A stretch of DNA of 64,000 nucleotides from Actinomadura pelletieri DSM 43383 (GTDB lineage: Bacteria > Actinomycetota > Actinomycetes > Streptosporangiales > Streptosporangiaceae), in NCBI RefSeq assembly GCF_003634705.1, contig NZ_RBWU01000003.1, positions 1-64,000 on the forward strand, written 5' to 3'. Positions 37,165-46,142 of this stretch are shown here, in pieces. The translations under genes and the position numbers were made by a program. Every line of letters begins with the position of its first letter. Position 1 is the stretch's first letter. The notes beneath the pieces were generated by a model. It was not told where the DNA came from. It saw only the letters and a list, made by a program, of their open reading frames with translations, and did not search any database.

Positions 37165-38403
37165 ATGTACCGTTTCCTGACACAGCCCGTTTCTGTCGCG
37201 ATGTTCAGCGACCTGCTCCGGTACACCACCGGAGTACTGGGCTGCACCGCCCTGGCCGGCTTCATCTCGATCAGCGCGGCCACCCCCGTCGAGGCGGTCG
37301 CCTCCGCCGCACCTGAGCCGCACAGGTCCCTACCGCCGGTCTGTCGTCGTGCCCAGATATCCGGCGACAGGCACGCGACGTACAAGTGCAAGGAGGCATG
37401 GCTGGCGATGTACGAGCGATCCCGGAGGCGATCCGGACGCGGCCGGGAATTCTCCCGTCGGAGCGACCGATTCGAATGGAAGTTCAAGGTCAGACGGGAT
37501 CCCCAGACGCCGAAGCGGGTCGACGAGCCCCGCCCCCGGCCCACCGTGGTGGACGCCCCGAAGGTCACCTCCCCCTCCCCGTCGCGTCCTCGCAGCTCGC
37601 CACCACGTGTCTCACCGGCTCCACAACCAACCCTCACCCCCCGCCAGGCGCAGAACCTCGACTCGCGACCGTTCCTTTTGGAGCCGCTCCTACTCTTCGG
37701 CCTCCTGCTACCGGCCGCCGCGGCGATCTGCTACTCGTTCCGGCGCCGCCTTTGCGCCGCCGTCGGGCTGTCCGCGATCTCCGCGGCCATGACCGCGAGC
37801 CCACAACCCGCCCTGCTCACCTTTCGCTCCGAACTCGATCCCTTCGCCGCTCCCGCCACCGGACTGACGGGTCCGGGTGCCATCGCATCCGCTCGGGCAC
37901 TGGCGCTGACCGCCCTCGACGAGTACGGCCACAGTTCTCTCGTGGTGATCCCCCGCCCCGACGCCATCGCTCTGTTCGGCCTGGGTGAGGACGAGCTTCT
38001 CGACGACGACACCGCCGGTCTCTTCATCCCCGGCAACCTCGACGCCGCCTTGGCGTACCTCGAGACCGAACTCGTCATCCGCCAGAACACCGGCGTCACC
38101 CAGGGACGCCGCCTCCTCCTGGTGGCGGACTGCGCGACCGAGGGCGACCGGATCCACAAACTTCTCGGCCGGCATCCCGGCGCCGTCTGCGCGATATTGC
38201 TCGGCTCCTGGACCGGCGACCAGGCCACCGTCGACGAGGAAGGGCTGGTCGACGCCCCTCCGGCCCTGGCCGCCACTCTGCCGAACCGCCTACCCGCCAT
38301 CTCCCGCGTCGAGGCCCGCGAACGCCTCCTCTCCGCACTCGCCCGCCAACAACAAGATCGAGAACCCCCTTCCAAACGCCGCTCCACCCCACGCCGCCCC
38401 TGA
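37165..38403 (+). CDS. Membrane protein of unknown function
   Basis: A 412-residue protein with an N-terminal signal or membrane segment (about residues 22-42), an Arg/Pro/Ser-rich external linker (about 85-165) and a second membrane segment (LLLFGLLLPAAAAICYSF, about 170-192). A cytoplasmic domain of about 200 residues follows, with ALALTALDEYGHSSLVVI and GRRLLLVADCATEGDRI. This layout recalls actinomycete membrane proteins that carry a cytoplasmic regulatory domain, but I cannot assign it. A start at ATG 37201 is also possible. A TTGACT box upstream may be part of its promoter. Confidence 0.65.
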   Translation: MYRFLTQPVSVAMFSDLLRYTTGVLGCTALAGFISISAATPVEAVASAAPEPHRSLPPVCRRAQISGDRHATYKCKEAWLAMYERSRRRSGRGREFSRRSDRFEWKFKVRRDPQTPKRVDEPRPRPTVVDAPKVTSPSPSRPRSSPPRVSPAPQPTLTPRQAQNLDSRPFLLEPLLLFGLLLPAAAAICYSFRRRLCAAVGLSAISAAMTASPQPALLTFRSELDPFAAPATGLTGPGAIASARALALTALDEYGHSSLVVIPRPDAIALFGLGEDELLDDDTAGLFIPGNLDAALAYLETELVIRQNTGVTQGRRLLLVADCATEGDRIHKLLGRHPGAVCAILLGSWTGDQATVDEEGLVDAPPALAATLPNRLPAISRVEARERLLSALARQQQDREPPSKRRSTPRRP

Positions 38404-39286
38404 CCCCCACCACCACACAACGACGGTTCAGGCCCGGAACCGCGCAACCCCCACCCACGACTTAGGTCATGCGCACCTCCGACCAATCTCACCGCCCCAA
38501 ACGAGAAACACAGGGCCCATCTCGATGAGGAGCCAACCCACCCGCAAAACCTCGAGCGCACCCCGCGCAGAGCGTCGCCGCGTCCGAGTAGCCAATCCGC
38601 CGCAACGCCGCATTCACCCACGGCCCACCTCCAGCGCTCACACGCACTCGAGCTGGCGAGACGGGCACACACAGCCGAAGCCCGCCTCGACCAAGAGCCC
38701 ACCCACAGAAGGCACTCGGCCCCAGCGCACTGGCACGTCCCCGACTGTCCAGTGGAGCGACACGACGCTCACACACCGCCCGCCTCCGCGACGCCCACAA
38801 GCACTCAACGCCCCGAGACGGTTCGTCCTCCTAGCGGGGGCGGACAACCAGGGCCAGGAGTTCAGCACGTACGTGATCCCAGCCACCGTCAGCAGCGGCA
38901 ACACCCAGCGCCAAACCCACCTCGACCCGAAAGCCCCACAAACCCACCCACTCAGCCAGCGCAAGCACATCAACACGCCCGACTGTGATTGGAATGACGC
39001 GATCCTCACACACCGCCCGCCGCTAGGACGCTCACAAGCACTCAGTCGGGCTGAGAGAGAAGGCAACGTCTGGATCTGGCTAGCGGAGGGACTCAACCCG
39101 GCCGGACGAGTTCCAGCACGGGGGCGTCCGGGCGCGGGCGGGCCGATGGTTTGCCGGGAGAAGGCGGCACTGGACGGTTCTTGGGGGAGGTCGGCCAGGA
39201 GTGGGATTGAGGCACGGGCTAGGGCGGTTCGTGATGGATCGGTTGGCGGCGTCCGGGCGTGCGGCTACAGCCATCTGTGGTGGGCC
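38404..39286. other. 880-base stretch without a convincing gene
   Basis: Long open frames exist on both strands, partly because the region is low in TA-containing codons, but none has a ribosome site or recognisable motifs. It contains a tandem duplication (38741-39050). Confidence 0.45.
38741..39050. repeat. Imperfect direct repeat, period about 239 bp
   Basis: A 70-base block starting cccgactgt and containing ctcacacaccgcccgccg and cacaagcactca at 38741-38812 recurs at 38980-39050. The sequence between the copies shows weaker similarity, so the whole unit may have been duplicated. Confidence 0.55.
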
Positions 39287-40075
39287 TTAAGGGGACGGTG
39301 TCCGTTGGTGTTTTGCGATCTCGGTGCGGAGGGCCGAGAGGCGGCGTAGGGCGTTGTTGAGGGTTCTCAGGTCCGGCGGCTCGTCGGCTTGTCGGTCGAT
39401 GTAGGACGCGCAGCGCAGTATCCAGCCGCGGACGACGTCCTCCGTTCTGGTCTCGGCCTGCCGTGTTCTGCGCAGGTCCAGTTCGCGTTTCTCCTCGGCG
39501 ACCCGGCGCATCAGTGTCTCGTCCGCGCTCAGGGCCCGGATGTCGGCGACCGAGTAGCGGCCGAGGCGGTCTGTTGCGAGGTCGCGTTCGACGGCGATCC
39601 GGGCGAACGTTCTGCGGGGCCAGGAGAGGATCGTTGCGGCTCCAGCGGCGTCGACGGTGTCGGTCAACGGCCCCTTACGGGCGGAGACGACTTTTTCGAC
39701 GGCGTGAGGGTCGAGTTGGCCCAGGTCGCGCAGGAGGTAGACCGGGTATCCGCGGAAGCTGCTGATGACGTCGAGGTCGCCCTGGGCGGCCAGGACTTCG
39801 ACGTCGCGCCTGTCGACGTCGAGCCCGAGCCGTGCGGCCAGGATGGTGGCCGCCCTGGCGGACCCGATCGGCGGGTCGTCACCGAATCTGGCGATGACCT
39901 CCTCGGCATGACCCCGGTATTTCTCGGCGAGACTCGCGGACCATCGTTCGCCGTCGAGATCGGGATCGGGGAGGATTCCGTGCTCTAGGCCTACGCGCAT
40001 CTGCCATCGGGTGAGCCCGAGATGCCGGGCGAACTGGTGGGCGCCGAAGTAGGCGCGAAAAGTCTGTTCGGGCAC
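39287..40075 (-). CDS. Three-module winged-helix (MerR/excisionase-like) protein
   Basis: A 262-residue protein I do not recognise by name. It shows three short modules that look like MerR/Xis-type winged helices: FGAHQFARHLGLTRWQMRV (about 10-50), a second one around GSARAATILAARLGL (about 70-120) and a third around AGAATILSWPRRTFARIAVE (about 145-180). A charged helical C-terminus follows. It may bind DNA at multi-part sites. Start is GTG 40075 with AAAGG upstream. Its promoter region carries the minus-strand copy of the GTTATCCACAG element. Confidence 0.65.
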   Translation of the reverse strand: MPEQTFRAYFGAHQFARHLGLTRWQMRVGLEHGILPDPDLDGERWSASLAEKYRGHAEEVIARFGDDPPIGSARAATILAARLGLDVDRRDVEVLAAQGDLDVISSFRGYPVYLLRDLGQLDPHAVEKVVSARKGPLTDTVDAAGAATILSWPRRTFARIAVERDLATDRLGRYSVADIRALSADETLMRRVAEEKRELDLRRTRQAETRTEDVVRGWILRCASYIDRQADEPPDLRTLNNALRRLSALRTEIAKHQRTPSP

Positions 40076-40138
40076 GCTTTTCGCCTTTCTTTGCCGCGGT
40101 GAGACGTTGACCAGCCTCGTTCACGGGGGCCGCCCCGG

Positions 40139-40165
40139 ACAATAGAATGTGATTCTGTGGATAAC
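40139..40165 (-). promoter_or_regulatory. Conserved GTTATCCACAG promoter element, copy 2
   Basis: Minus strand: GTTATCCACAG (40165-40155), ten bases ending TTC, then TATTGT (40144-40139). It sits 64 bases before the GTG of the three-module protein and, in the other direction, 53 bases before the aldo/keto reductase ATG. Confidence 0.65.
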
Positions 40166-40217
40166 TTGAGGGGCGATTTTTCCTGTTTGTCGGCGATTGG
40201 CGTCTCAGGGTGGGAGA

Positions 40218-41153
40218 ATGAGCGCGATACGGAGGCTGGGCATCGGGTTGGCGGCCTTGGGGCGGCCGGCGTACATCAACGTGGGCCGGGCGGACGAGCT
40301 TCCAGGTCGGAGCGTGGAACAGATGCGCGCGGCCACCTGGAGCGTGCTCGACACCGCCTACGCCGCGGGGATTCGATGGGTGGACACGGCGCGGTCGTAC
40401 GGTAGAGCCGAAGAGTTCCTGGGGGGCTGGCTCACGGCACGCCGTCCGGAAGAGTTGGTGGTGTCGAGCAAATGGGGATACACCTACGTCGGTGATTGGA
40501 AGATCGACGCAACTGTGCACGAGGTCAAGGAGCACAGCATCACCCGTTACCGGGATCAGTACGACGAGACCCGCGCCCTTCTCAACGATTATTTGTCTGT
40601 CTATCAGGTGCATTCACTCACCGAGGCGAGTCCTTTGTTCCAGGACGTTCGGCTACAGGCCGCCCTGGCCGAGGCTGCCGCCGATGGTGTTCGTGTCGGT
40701 TTCTCGACGTCCGGACCGAGGCAGGCTGAAACGATAAGGAAGGCGATGGCGCTGGAGGTGTCCGGTCGTCGGCTTTTCAGTACCGTCCAATCGACTTGGA
40801 ACGTCCTTGAGACGTCCGCTGAGGACGCACTACGAGAAGCCCACGCCGCAGGACTTCATGTGCTTGTCAAGGAGGTACTCGCCAATGGAAGACTCGCCGC
40901 GGAGCCGCCCCTGGCGGTGCGGACGATCGCGGCGGAGAAGCGTGTCGGACCGGACGCCGTCGCCCTTGCGGCGGCACTGAGCCGGCCGTGGGCGGGCACG
41001 GTTCTCCTCGGCGCGGTCAGTCCCGCGCAGTTGCGAGCCAATCTGGCCGGGGCGGACCTGGTCCTCGATGAGACCGATCTGGGCACCATGGCGGATCTGA
41101 GCGTCTCGGCTGAGGCGTACTGGGCCGAACGAAGCGCCCTTCCCTGGACGTGA
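40218..41153 (+). CDS. Aldo/keto reductase
   Basis: A 311-residue TIM-barrel oxidoreductase. The catalytic Asp and Tyr are in WVDTARSYGRAEEFLGGWL and the Lys in VVSSKWGY. The family's histidine is in YQVHSLTE. The C-terminal cofactor-binding part (GTVLLGAVSPAQLRANL) is intact. It reduces carbonyl compounds with NADPH; substrate unknown. The ATG at 40218 follows GGTGGGAG closely. It is divergent from the three-module DNA-binding protein, which could regulate it. Confidence 0.9.
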   Translation: MSAIRRLGIGLAALGRPAYINVGRADELPGRSVEQMRAATWSVLDTAYAAGIRWVDTARSYGRAEEFLGGWLTARRPEELVVSSKWGYTYVGDWKIDATVHEVKEHSITRYRDQYDETRALLNDYLSVYQVHSLTEASPLFQDVRLQAALAEAAADGVRVGFSTSGPRQAETIRKAMALEVSGRRLFSTVQSTWNVLETSAEDALREAHAAGLHVLVKEVLANGRLAAEPPLAVRTIAAEKRVGPDAVALAAALSRPWAGTVLLGAVSPAQLRANLAGADLVLDETDLGTMADLSVSAEAYWAERSALPWT

Positions 41154-41184
41154 GGACCTTCCGGTCGGACGAACGGGGTGGGGC

Positions 41185-42126
41185 ATGGCACGATTGAGCG
41201 CGCCCCAGCACGATCGGATCTCCATGCAGCCAGACCTTCCTCAGATAATCGGCCCGTACCGCGTGGTCGCCCGGCTCGGTTCCGGTGGGATGGGAGAGGT
41301 GTTCCTCGGCGCGTCACCGAGCAGACGGCTGGTCGCGGTGAAGGTCATCCGGTCCGAGTTTCTGGACGATCCCAGGTGGAGGGCGAGGTTCCGCCGTGAG
41401 GTCACATCCGCGCGGTCGGTCAGCGGCTTCTACACGGCGCCGGTCGTCGACGCGGATCCGGACGCCGACCAGCCATGGCTCGCGACGCAGTACATCCGTG
41501 GTGTGAGCCTGTCCAGAGTCGTTTCGGAGAAGGGGCCACTGCGTGAACAGGCCGCATGTCATCTGGGAGCCGGGCTGGCCGAAGCTCTGATCGCGATCCA
41601 TCGGGCGGGGATCGTCCACCGGGACCTGAAACCGTCGAACGTCCTACTAGCGGCGGACGGCCCGAGGGTCATCGATTTCGGCATCGCGCGGCCTCTCGAC
41701 GCGCTGCCCCTGTCGAAGACGGAGATTCTGGGGACACCCGCGTACATGTCACCGGAACAGGCCCTGGGCGAACCCGTCCAACCGGAAAGCGACGTGTTCT
41801 CTCTCGGTTCGACGCTCGTTTTCGCGGCGACCGGCGCGGCACCGTTCGGAACCGGCCACAAGGTTCGCGCACGTATCGTCCACCGCGAGCCTGACCTGAG
41901 CCGGTTGCCCGACCCCATGCGTGGACTGGTGACACGCTGTCTCGTCAAGGATCCTGCGGAGCGTCCCACTCCGGAGCAGGTCCTCGTCGCGCTGTCCACG
42001 TTGCTGGACGCGCACTACGGCGAGGAGTGGCCGCCGGTGGACGTCGAGCAGTTGATCGGCGTGCAGGAACGGACACTGGTCGAAATCACCGCGGAGTTGC
42101 CGACCCTGCGCGAACCGCCAGGCTAG
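41185..42126 (+). CDS. Soluble serine/threonine protein kinase
   Basis: A 313-residue kinase with essentially only the catalytic domain. The glycine loop is LGSGGMGEVF, the ATP-binding Lys is in VAVKVI, the catalytic loop is HRDLKPSN, the metal motif is DFG in VIDFGIA, and the APE-like motif is MSPEQ. Unlike most actinomycete Pkn proteins it has no membrane segment or sensor domain. It follows the aldo/keto reductase by 31 bases and may be co-transcribed. A later ATG at 41224 is possible. Confidence 0.92.
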   Translation: MARLSAPQHDRISMQPDLPQIIGPYRVVARLGSGGMGEVFLGASPSRRLVAVKVIRSEFLDDPRWRARFRREVTSARSVSGFYTAPVVDADPDADQPWLATQYIRGVSLSRVVSEKGPLREQAACHLGAGLAEALIAIHRAGIVHRDLKPSNVLLAADGPRVIDFGIARPLDALPLSKTEILGTPAYMSPEQALGEPVQPESDVFSLGSTLVFAATGAAPFGTGHKVRARIVHREPDLSRLPDPMRGLVTRCLVKDPAERPTPEQVLVALSTLLDAHYGEEWPPVDVEQLIGVQERTLVEITAELPTLREPPG

Positions 42127-42510
42127 TTCGAGGAGCAGCCTGGGGCACTCCTCCGCTTGGTTCGCGGTAGGACCAGCTCACATCGACACGATGGCCGTCG
42201 AGATGGCCCCCCGGAACCACGGCTCCGTGACCGTCACCCCGCCCCTGCGCCACAGCCGGGCGCCGCTCCCCCCTGGCAGCCCGTTTTCCTTCTCAGCCGC
42301 CGCGTCCGCCGCTGGATCGACTTCGTCGGCCTTCGTGATCGGTCGGGACTCAGGTCGGCCGCTGGACGCGCGCCTGACCGGATTCACGAGCCTTACCGAT
42401 GGAGACGGCTTCCGCGGAAGCGGCGGAGCGCTGACGCCAGAGGCCTTCCATGCACCGTGCTTCGGACCCGGCTGTCACGCGTGGCACTGCCTCGGTGCTG
42501 CGTTGGTGGC
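42127..42510. other. Intergenic stretch, no gene seen
   Basis: Between the kinase and the convergent TenA-like gene. Short frames only, without ribosome sites. Confidence 0.5.
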
Positions 42511-43173
42511 TTAAGGCAGGTCCGCTGCCAGGACGTCCCAGAAGGCGATCTCGTACGCGTGTAGGAGGCGTGCGGCGCGCACCGTCCCCTCCGGGTCGTC
42601 GCCGGACTCGAGCCCGTACGCGATGACGTCCAGGGCCAGTTCCTCGAAACCCGGCGGCGTCTGGGCGAAGAAGGTGAAGAAGGCGACGTCCTTTTCGCTG
42701 AAGCCGTGATGTGCCTGGACCGCCAGCGCGGTGCGGGAGCAGTACGCGCCCCACTCCTCCAGGTTGGCCAACATGGCCAGAGCGACCTCACTCGCGGTAC
42801 CGAATGCCGCCCTCTGCGCGAGGTAGGCGGGGTAGGCCTGCGCGAACGGCTTCGGCTCGTAGGTACTGAGATTCTTCTCACTCTCACCGAGCGCGCCGAC
42901 GAAGTCACCGAGAAGCTCCAGCGCGCGTCCCTCGCCCTGGGCGAGCCCGAGGAAGAACTCGCCGGCCGGCGGCTCGGGAAACCGCGCGGCCAGGAGCGCG
43001 AAACTGCGCCGATCACTACGAACGATCAGGGACTCCTCGGCGGCCAGCCAGACCAGGCGTTCTCTGGGCAGCTCACCGGATTCCAGCAGGTCGACGAAGC
43101 GGTTCGGGACGGTCGCATCCGCGAGTTCCCGGCGAGCACGTGCGACGAGCTGGGCGGCACTGTGTCGGGTCAT
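42511..43173 (-). CDS. TenA/heme-oxygenase-fold protein
   Basis: A 220-residue all-helical protein. The sequence pattern (PRERLVWLAAEESLIVRSDRRSFALLA, then AYPAYLAQ, and a central NLEEWGAYCSRTALAVQAHHGFSEKDVAFFTFF) fits the TenA/THI-4 heme-oxygenase-like fold. TenA hydrolyses thiamine breakdown products, but other members handle different substrates. No thiamine gene or riboswitch is nearby. The ATG at 43173 is preferred over an upstream GTG because the family similarity starts here. Confidence 0.65.
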   Translation of the reverse strand: MTRHSAAQLVARARRELADATVPNRFVDLLESGELPRERLVWLAAEESLIVRSDRRSFALLAARFPEPPAGEFFLGLAQGEGRALELLGDFVGALGESEKNLSTYEPKPFAQAYPAYLAQRAAFGTASEVALAMLANLEEWGAYCSRTALAVQAHHGFSEKDVAFFTFFAQTPPGFEELALDVIAYGLESGDDPEGTVRAARLLHAYEIAFWDVLAADLP

Positions 43174-43302
43174 GGGTCCACCGCAGCACTCGCGGCCACA
43201 CGGAGTCAACGAGGTGGCCGCCGATCGGCGTGTGTGATCACGTGGATACGATGAAGAGCGGAACGTCTACGCAGGTGCGGACGCAGTTGGGAGTGAGCGT
43301 GC

Positions 43303-44586
43303 ATGTCGGATTTCGAACTGGGCCACGCAGGCGGACGGATGCCGCTGGAGGTGACCGAGTCGACCGAGGGCCCCTCGGGACTGGGCGTGGGCAACCTCAT
43401 GAAAGAGACCGGTCACGTCACCCTTGACCCCGGCTTCACCAATACCGCGTCCACCACGTCGGCCATCACCTACATCGACGGTGAGGCGGGCATCCTGCGC
43501 TACCGGGGCTACCCGATCGAGGAACTGGCGGAGAAATCGTCCTTCTTGGAAGTGGCCTATCTGCTTATCTATGGTGAACTTCCGAAGCCGCACGAGTTGA
43601 GCAAGTTCACCGACAACATTCGTAACCACACATTGCTGGACGAGAAGTTCCGCGCGTTCTTCTCCGCATTCCCGCGTCGGGCGCATCCCATGGCGGTGCT
43701 GTCGTCCGCGGTCAGCGCACTGTCGACGTTCTACCAGGACAGTCTCGACCCGTTCGACCCTGAGCAGGTCGACCAGTCCAGCTTCCGGCTCATCGCCAAG
43801 CTCCCCACGATCGCGGCGTACGCGTACAAGACCTCGAACGGCCAACCGCTGCTCTACCCGGACAATTCTCTCGGGTACGTGGAGAATTTCCTGCGCATGA
43901 CGTTCGGCCTGCCGACGCAGCCGTACGAGATCGACCCCGAGATCGTCCGTGTCCTGGACATGCTGTTCGTCCTGCACGCCGACCACGAGCAGAACTGTTC
44001 CACGTCCACCGTGCGGCTGGTCGGCTCCAGCCAGGCGAACCTGTTCTCTTCCGTCTCCGCGGGTGTGGACGCACTGTTCGGCCCGCTGCACGGTGGCGCC
44101 AACCAGGCCGTCCTGGAGATGCTGGAACGCATTCACGAGGACGGCGACGACGTCGACTCGTTCGTCGAGCGCGTGAAGAAGAAGGAACCCGGCGTCAAAC
44201 TGATGGGTTTCGGGCACCGCGTCTACCGCAACTACGACCCGCGTGCGGCGGTCGTGAAGAAGGCGACGGGCAAGGTACTCGGGGCGCTCGGCAAGTCCGA
44301 CCCGCTGCTCGACCTGGCCATGCGTCTGGAAGAGGTCGCACTGAGCGACGACTACTTCGTCGAACGCAAGCTCTACCCGAACGTGGACTTCTACACCGGC
44401 GTCATCTACAAGGCGATCGGCTTCCCGACCAACGCCTTCACCGTCCTTTTCGCTCTCGGACGACTGCCCGGGTGGATCGCCCAGTGGCGGGAGATGCTGA
44501 ACGACCCGGCGACCAAGATCGGACGTCCCCGTCAGGTGTACGTGGGACCGGGCGAGCGGCACTACGTGGAGCCGTCCGCGCGCTGA
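43303..44586 (+). CDS. gltA: Citrate synthase
   Basis: A 427-residue type II citrate synthase that condenses acetyl-CoA and oxaloacetate at the entry of the TCA cycle. Catalytic residues are in LHADHEQNCSTSTVR, FGPLHGGANQAV and MGFGHRVYRNYDPRA, with the aspartate in VDFYTGVIY. Length and the N-terminal beta-rich segment match the hexameric Gram-negative/actinobacterial type. GGGAGTG lies upstream of the ATG and a classic terminator follows. Confidence 0.96.
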   Translation: MSDFELGHAGGRMPLEVTESTEGPSGLGVGNLMKETGHVTLDPGFTNTASTTSAITYIDGEAGILRYRGYPIEELAEKSSFLEVAYLLIYGELPKPHELSKFTDNIRNHTLLDEKFRAFFSAFPRRAHPMAVLSSAVSALSTFYQDSLDPFDPEQVDQSSFRLIAKLPTIAAYAYKTSNGQPLLYPDNSLGYVENFLRMTFGLPTQPYEIDPEIVRVLDMLFVLHADHEQNCSTSTVRLVGSSQANLFSSVSAGVDALFGPLHGGANQAVLEMLERIHEDGDDVDSFVERVKKKEPGVKLMGFGHRVYRNYDPRAAVVKKATGKVLGALGKSDPLLDLAMRLEEVALSDDYFVERKLYPNVDFYTGVIYKAIGFPTNAFTVLFALGRLPGWIAQWREMLNDPATKIGRPRQVYVGPGERHYVEPSAR

Positions 44587-44624
44587 CGGTTCGTCCATTA
44601 CCACCACACCGTTCGACCGCGTGA

Positions 44625-44656
44625 AGCGGGCGGGTTCACCTACCCGCCCGCTTTTT
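44625..44656 (+). terminator. Citrate synthase terminator
   Basis: AGCGGGCGGGT pairs perfectly with ACCCGCCCGCT (44625-44635 with 44642-44652) around a 6-base loop and is followed by a T tract. Confidence 0.9.
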
Positions 44657-45050
44657 CGCGCGCTCCCACGGACTGCCGATACAGCCTGTGGACGACTTCT
44701 CCAAGGCGGCTCCTTCACGCCCGTGAACCTGCCGAGCCCTGAAGTTCTCGCGAAGCCTCCAACTGTGCGAACTTGACCCGACGCACCAGAATCTGTGCGC
44801 CTACCCGGTACCAGCAAACGGCAATGCGACCACCTAAAGACCTGAGGTTTTCTGTTCTCGACCAACCGCAAGCACAGTTGCTCGGACGATTCGCACCGCA
44901 TGCTCACGATGCCACTGCATCACATGCGTCTCCAAAGCCTGAACGCCTCGAAGGCACCGGCAGGGCGATCCACCGTACTCAGCCGCAAGACCAGTCTTGC
45001 GTCTGGCAGATTCCGACCCCTTGAGCCGACATTTCCGACTTCTCCCTGAG

Positions 45051-45077
45051 GTTATCCACAGTGTTCCGTTCTACTGT
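45051..45077 (+). promoter_or_regulatory. Conserved GTTATCCACAG promoter element, copy 3
   Basis: GTTATCCACAG (45051-45061), ten bases ending TTC, then TACTGT (45072-45077). It lies 63 bases before the start of paralogue B, the same arrangement as in front of paralogue A. Confidence 0.65.
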
Positions 45078-45140
45078 TCCTGCTCGGCCCTCTCCTCGAA
45101 GCTGGACACCACACGCCGAAACAAGCCAGAGGAGGCCGCG

Positions 45141-46043
45141 TTGCCCATCACGATCACGGTTCCGGAGGAGACGACCTCCGGTTTCGTCGTCGCCGCCGAC
45201 AGGAAATTCGACGACCTGTCGGCGGTGATCCGGCATGGGCTCCCCGACTCGCTCGCAGACGCGGTGTCGCGACGGGTCGGCAGCCCCCGACTCACGATCA
45301 CGTCTTACCGCGCCACGGATTCGCCGTGGGATCTCGGCGATGTCGTCGGCCTCGACGAGGAGGACGCCGCACGGGCCGTGAAGGCCACCTGTCATATCGG
45401 CGTCACGTCCGCCCTGCCGGTCGGTGATCTCCCGTCCGGGCCTCACACGGCCCGTGCCATCGCCATGGCGATCGCCGAATCGGTCTCCGGAGTCCCTGTG
45501 GACCTCGCGTCGAACGAACCCCTGCCCATCGTCCCGTTCGAACGCCTCGACGAGTTCCTCCTTGCCGACAACTGGCTCGGCGTCGCTCTGCCGCCCCATC
45601 GGAACTCCGGTGACTGCACGGCCGAAGAGGAGGACATCGACGGCTGCGCCTGTGTCGACCTCACCACACGTGGCCTCCACCGGTTCGGGTTGCCCGAACT
45701 GGAGATCACCGACGTGGCCTGCCCGCACAGTCTGGCCGCGCTCAACGTCCTCCGCACCACGGCGCAGCGGCTCCTCCCCCTCGGCAGACACCCGGGCGAG
45801 CACACCGTGCCCAACGAACTCATGCTGACAAGCACCGACTTCGCCACCTACTGGGGATACAGCGACCCGATGTGGGACGACGGCCCCCTCCCGATCGACC
45901 TCGTGGAGGTGAACCCCACCCGCCTGGCCATCCGACCACCGATCGACTTTCCCGGGACACTGAACGAATGGCTCTGGGACGAACTCCCGCCCATCCTGCA
46001 CGAACTCCTGAGCTGCGAGCCAGACCGCCCCGAACCGAACTGA
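45141..46043 (+). CDS. Protein of unknown function, paralogue B
   Basis: A 300-residue paralogue of the protein at 35565-36524. Shared features are NWLGVALPP, DGCACVDLTTRGLHRFGLPE followed by ACPHSLAALNVLRTTAQRLL, and FPGTLNEWLWDELPP near the C-terminus. The rest is diverged. The start is a TTG at 45141, chosen because AGAGGAGG lies five bases upstream and the N-terminus then aligns with paralogue A. No membrane or secretion signal. The conserved cysteines (CAC, ACPH) may bind metal or be redox-active. Confidence 0.75.
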   Translation: MPITITVPEETTSGFVVAADRKFDDLSAVIRHGLPDSLADAVSRRVGSPRLTITSYRATDSPWDLGDVVGLDEEDAARAVKATCHIGVTSALPVGDLPSGPHTARAIAMAIAESVSGVPVDLASNEPLPIVPFERLDEFLLADNWLGVALPPHRNSGDCTAEEEDIDGCACVDLTTRGLHRFGLPELEITDVACPHSLAALNVLRTTAQRLLPLGRHPGEHTVPNELMLTSTDFATYWGYSDPMWDDGPLPIDLVEVNPTRLAIRPPIDFPGTLNEWLWDELPPILHELLSCEPDRPEPN

Positions 46044-46142
46044 GACCGGTAGTACACGCGGCCGACATGGGCGGTCACACCAGCCACTGACCGCGCACGG
46101 AGCCGTCCAACACGAGGAGGGGTGGCCGCACGGGTGCGGCGG

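Larger units (their letters stand above)
44587..45140. other. 550-base gap after citrate synthase
   Basis: Contains the citrate synthase terminator, then about 390 bases without a supported gene that are lower in GC than the surroundings, then the third copy of the GTTATCCACAG element. An imperfect version (GTCGTCCACAG on the minus strand near 44690) is also seen. Confidence 0.5.

Noticed and set aside
37985..39349. A 454-codon plus-strand frame across the end of the membrane protein gene and the following gap
   Set aside because: It overlaps a better-supported gene in another frame, has low-complexity Pro/Arg/Thr content and runs through the duplicated block. No motif or ribosome site.
35476..45077. 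The three TTATCCACA boxes as a replication origin
   Set aside because: They are about 5 kb apart, in promoter positions, and there is no dnaA, dnaN, AT-rich unwinding region or box cluster.
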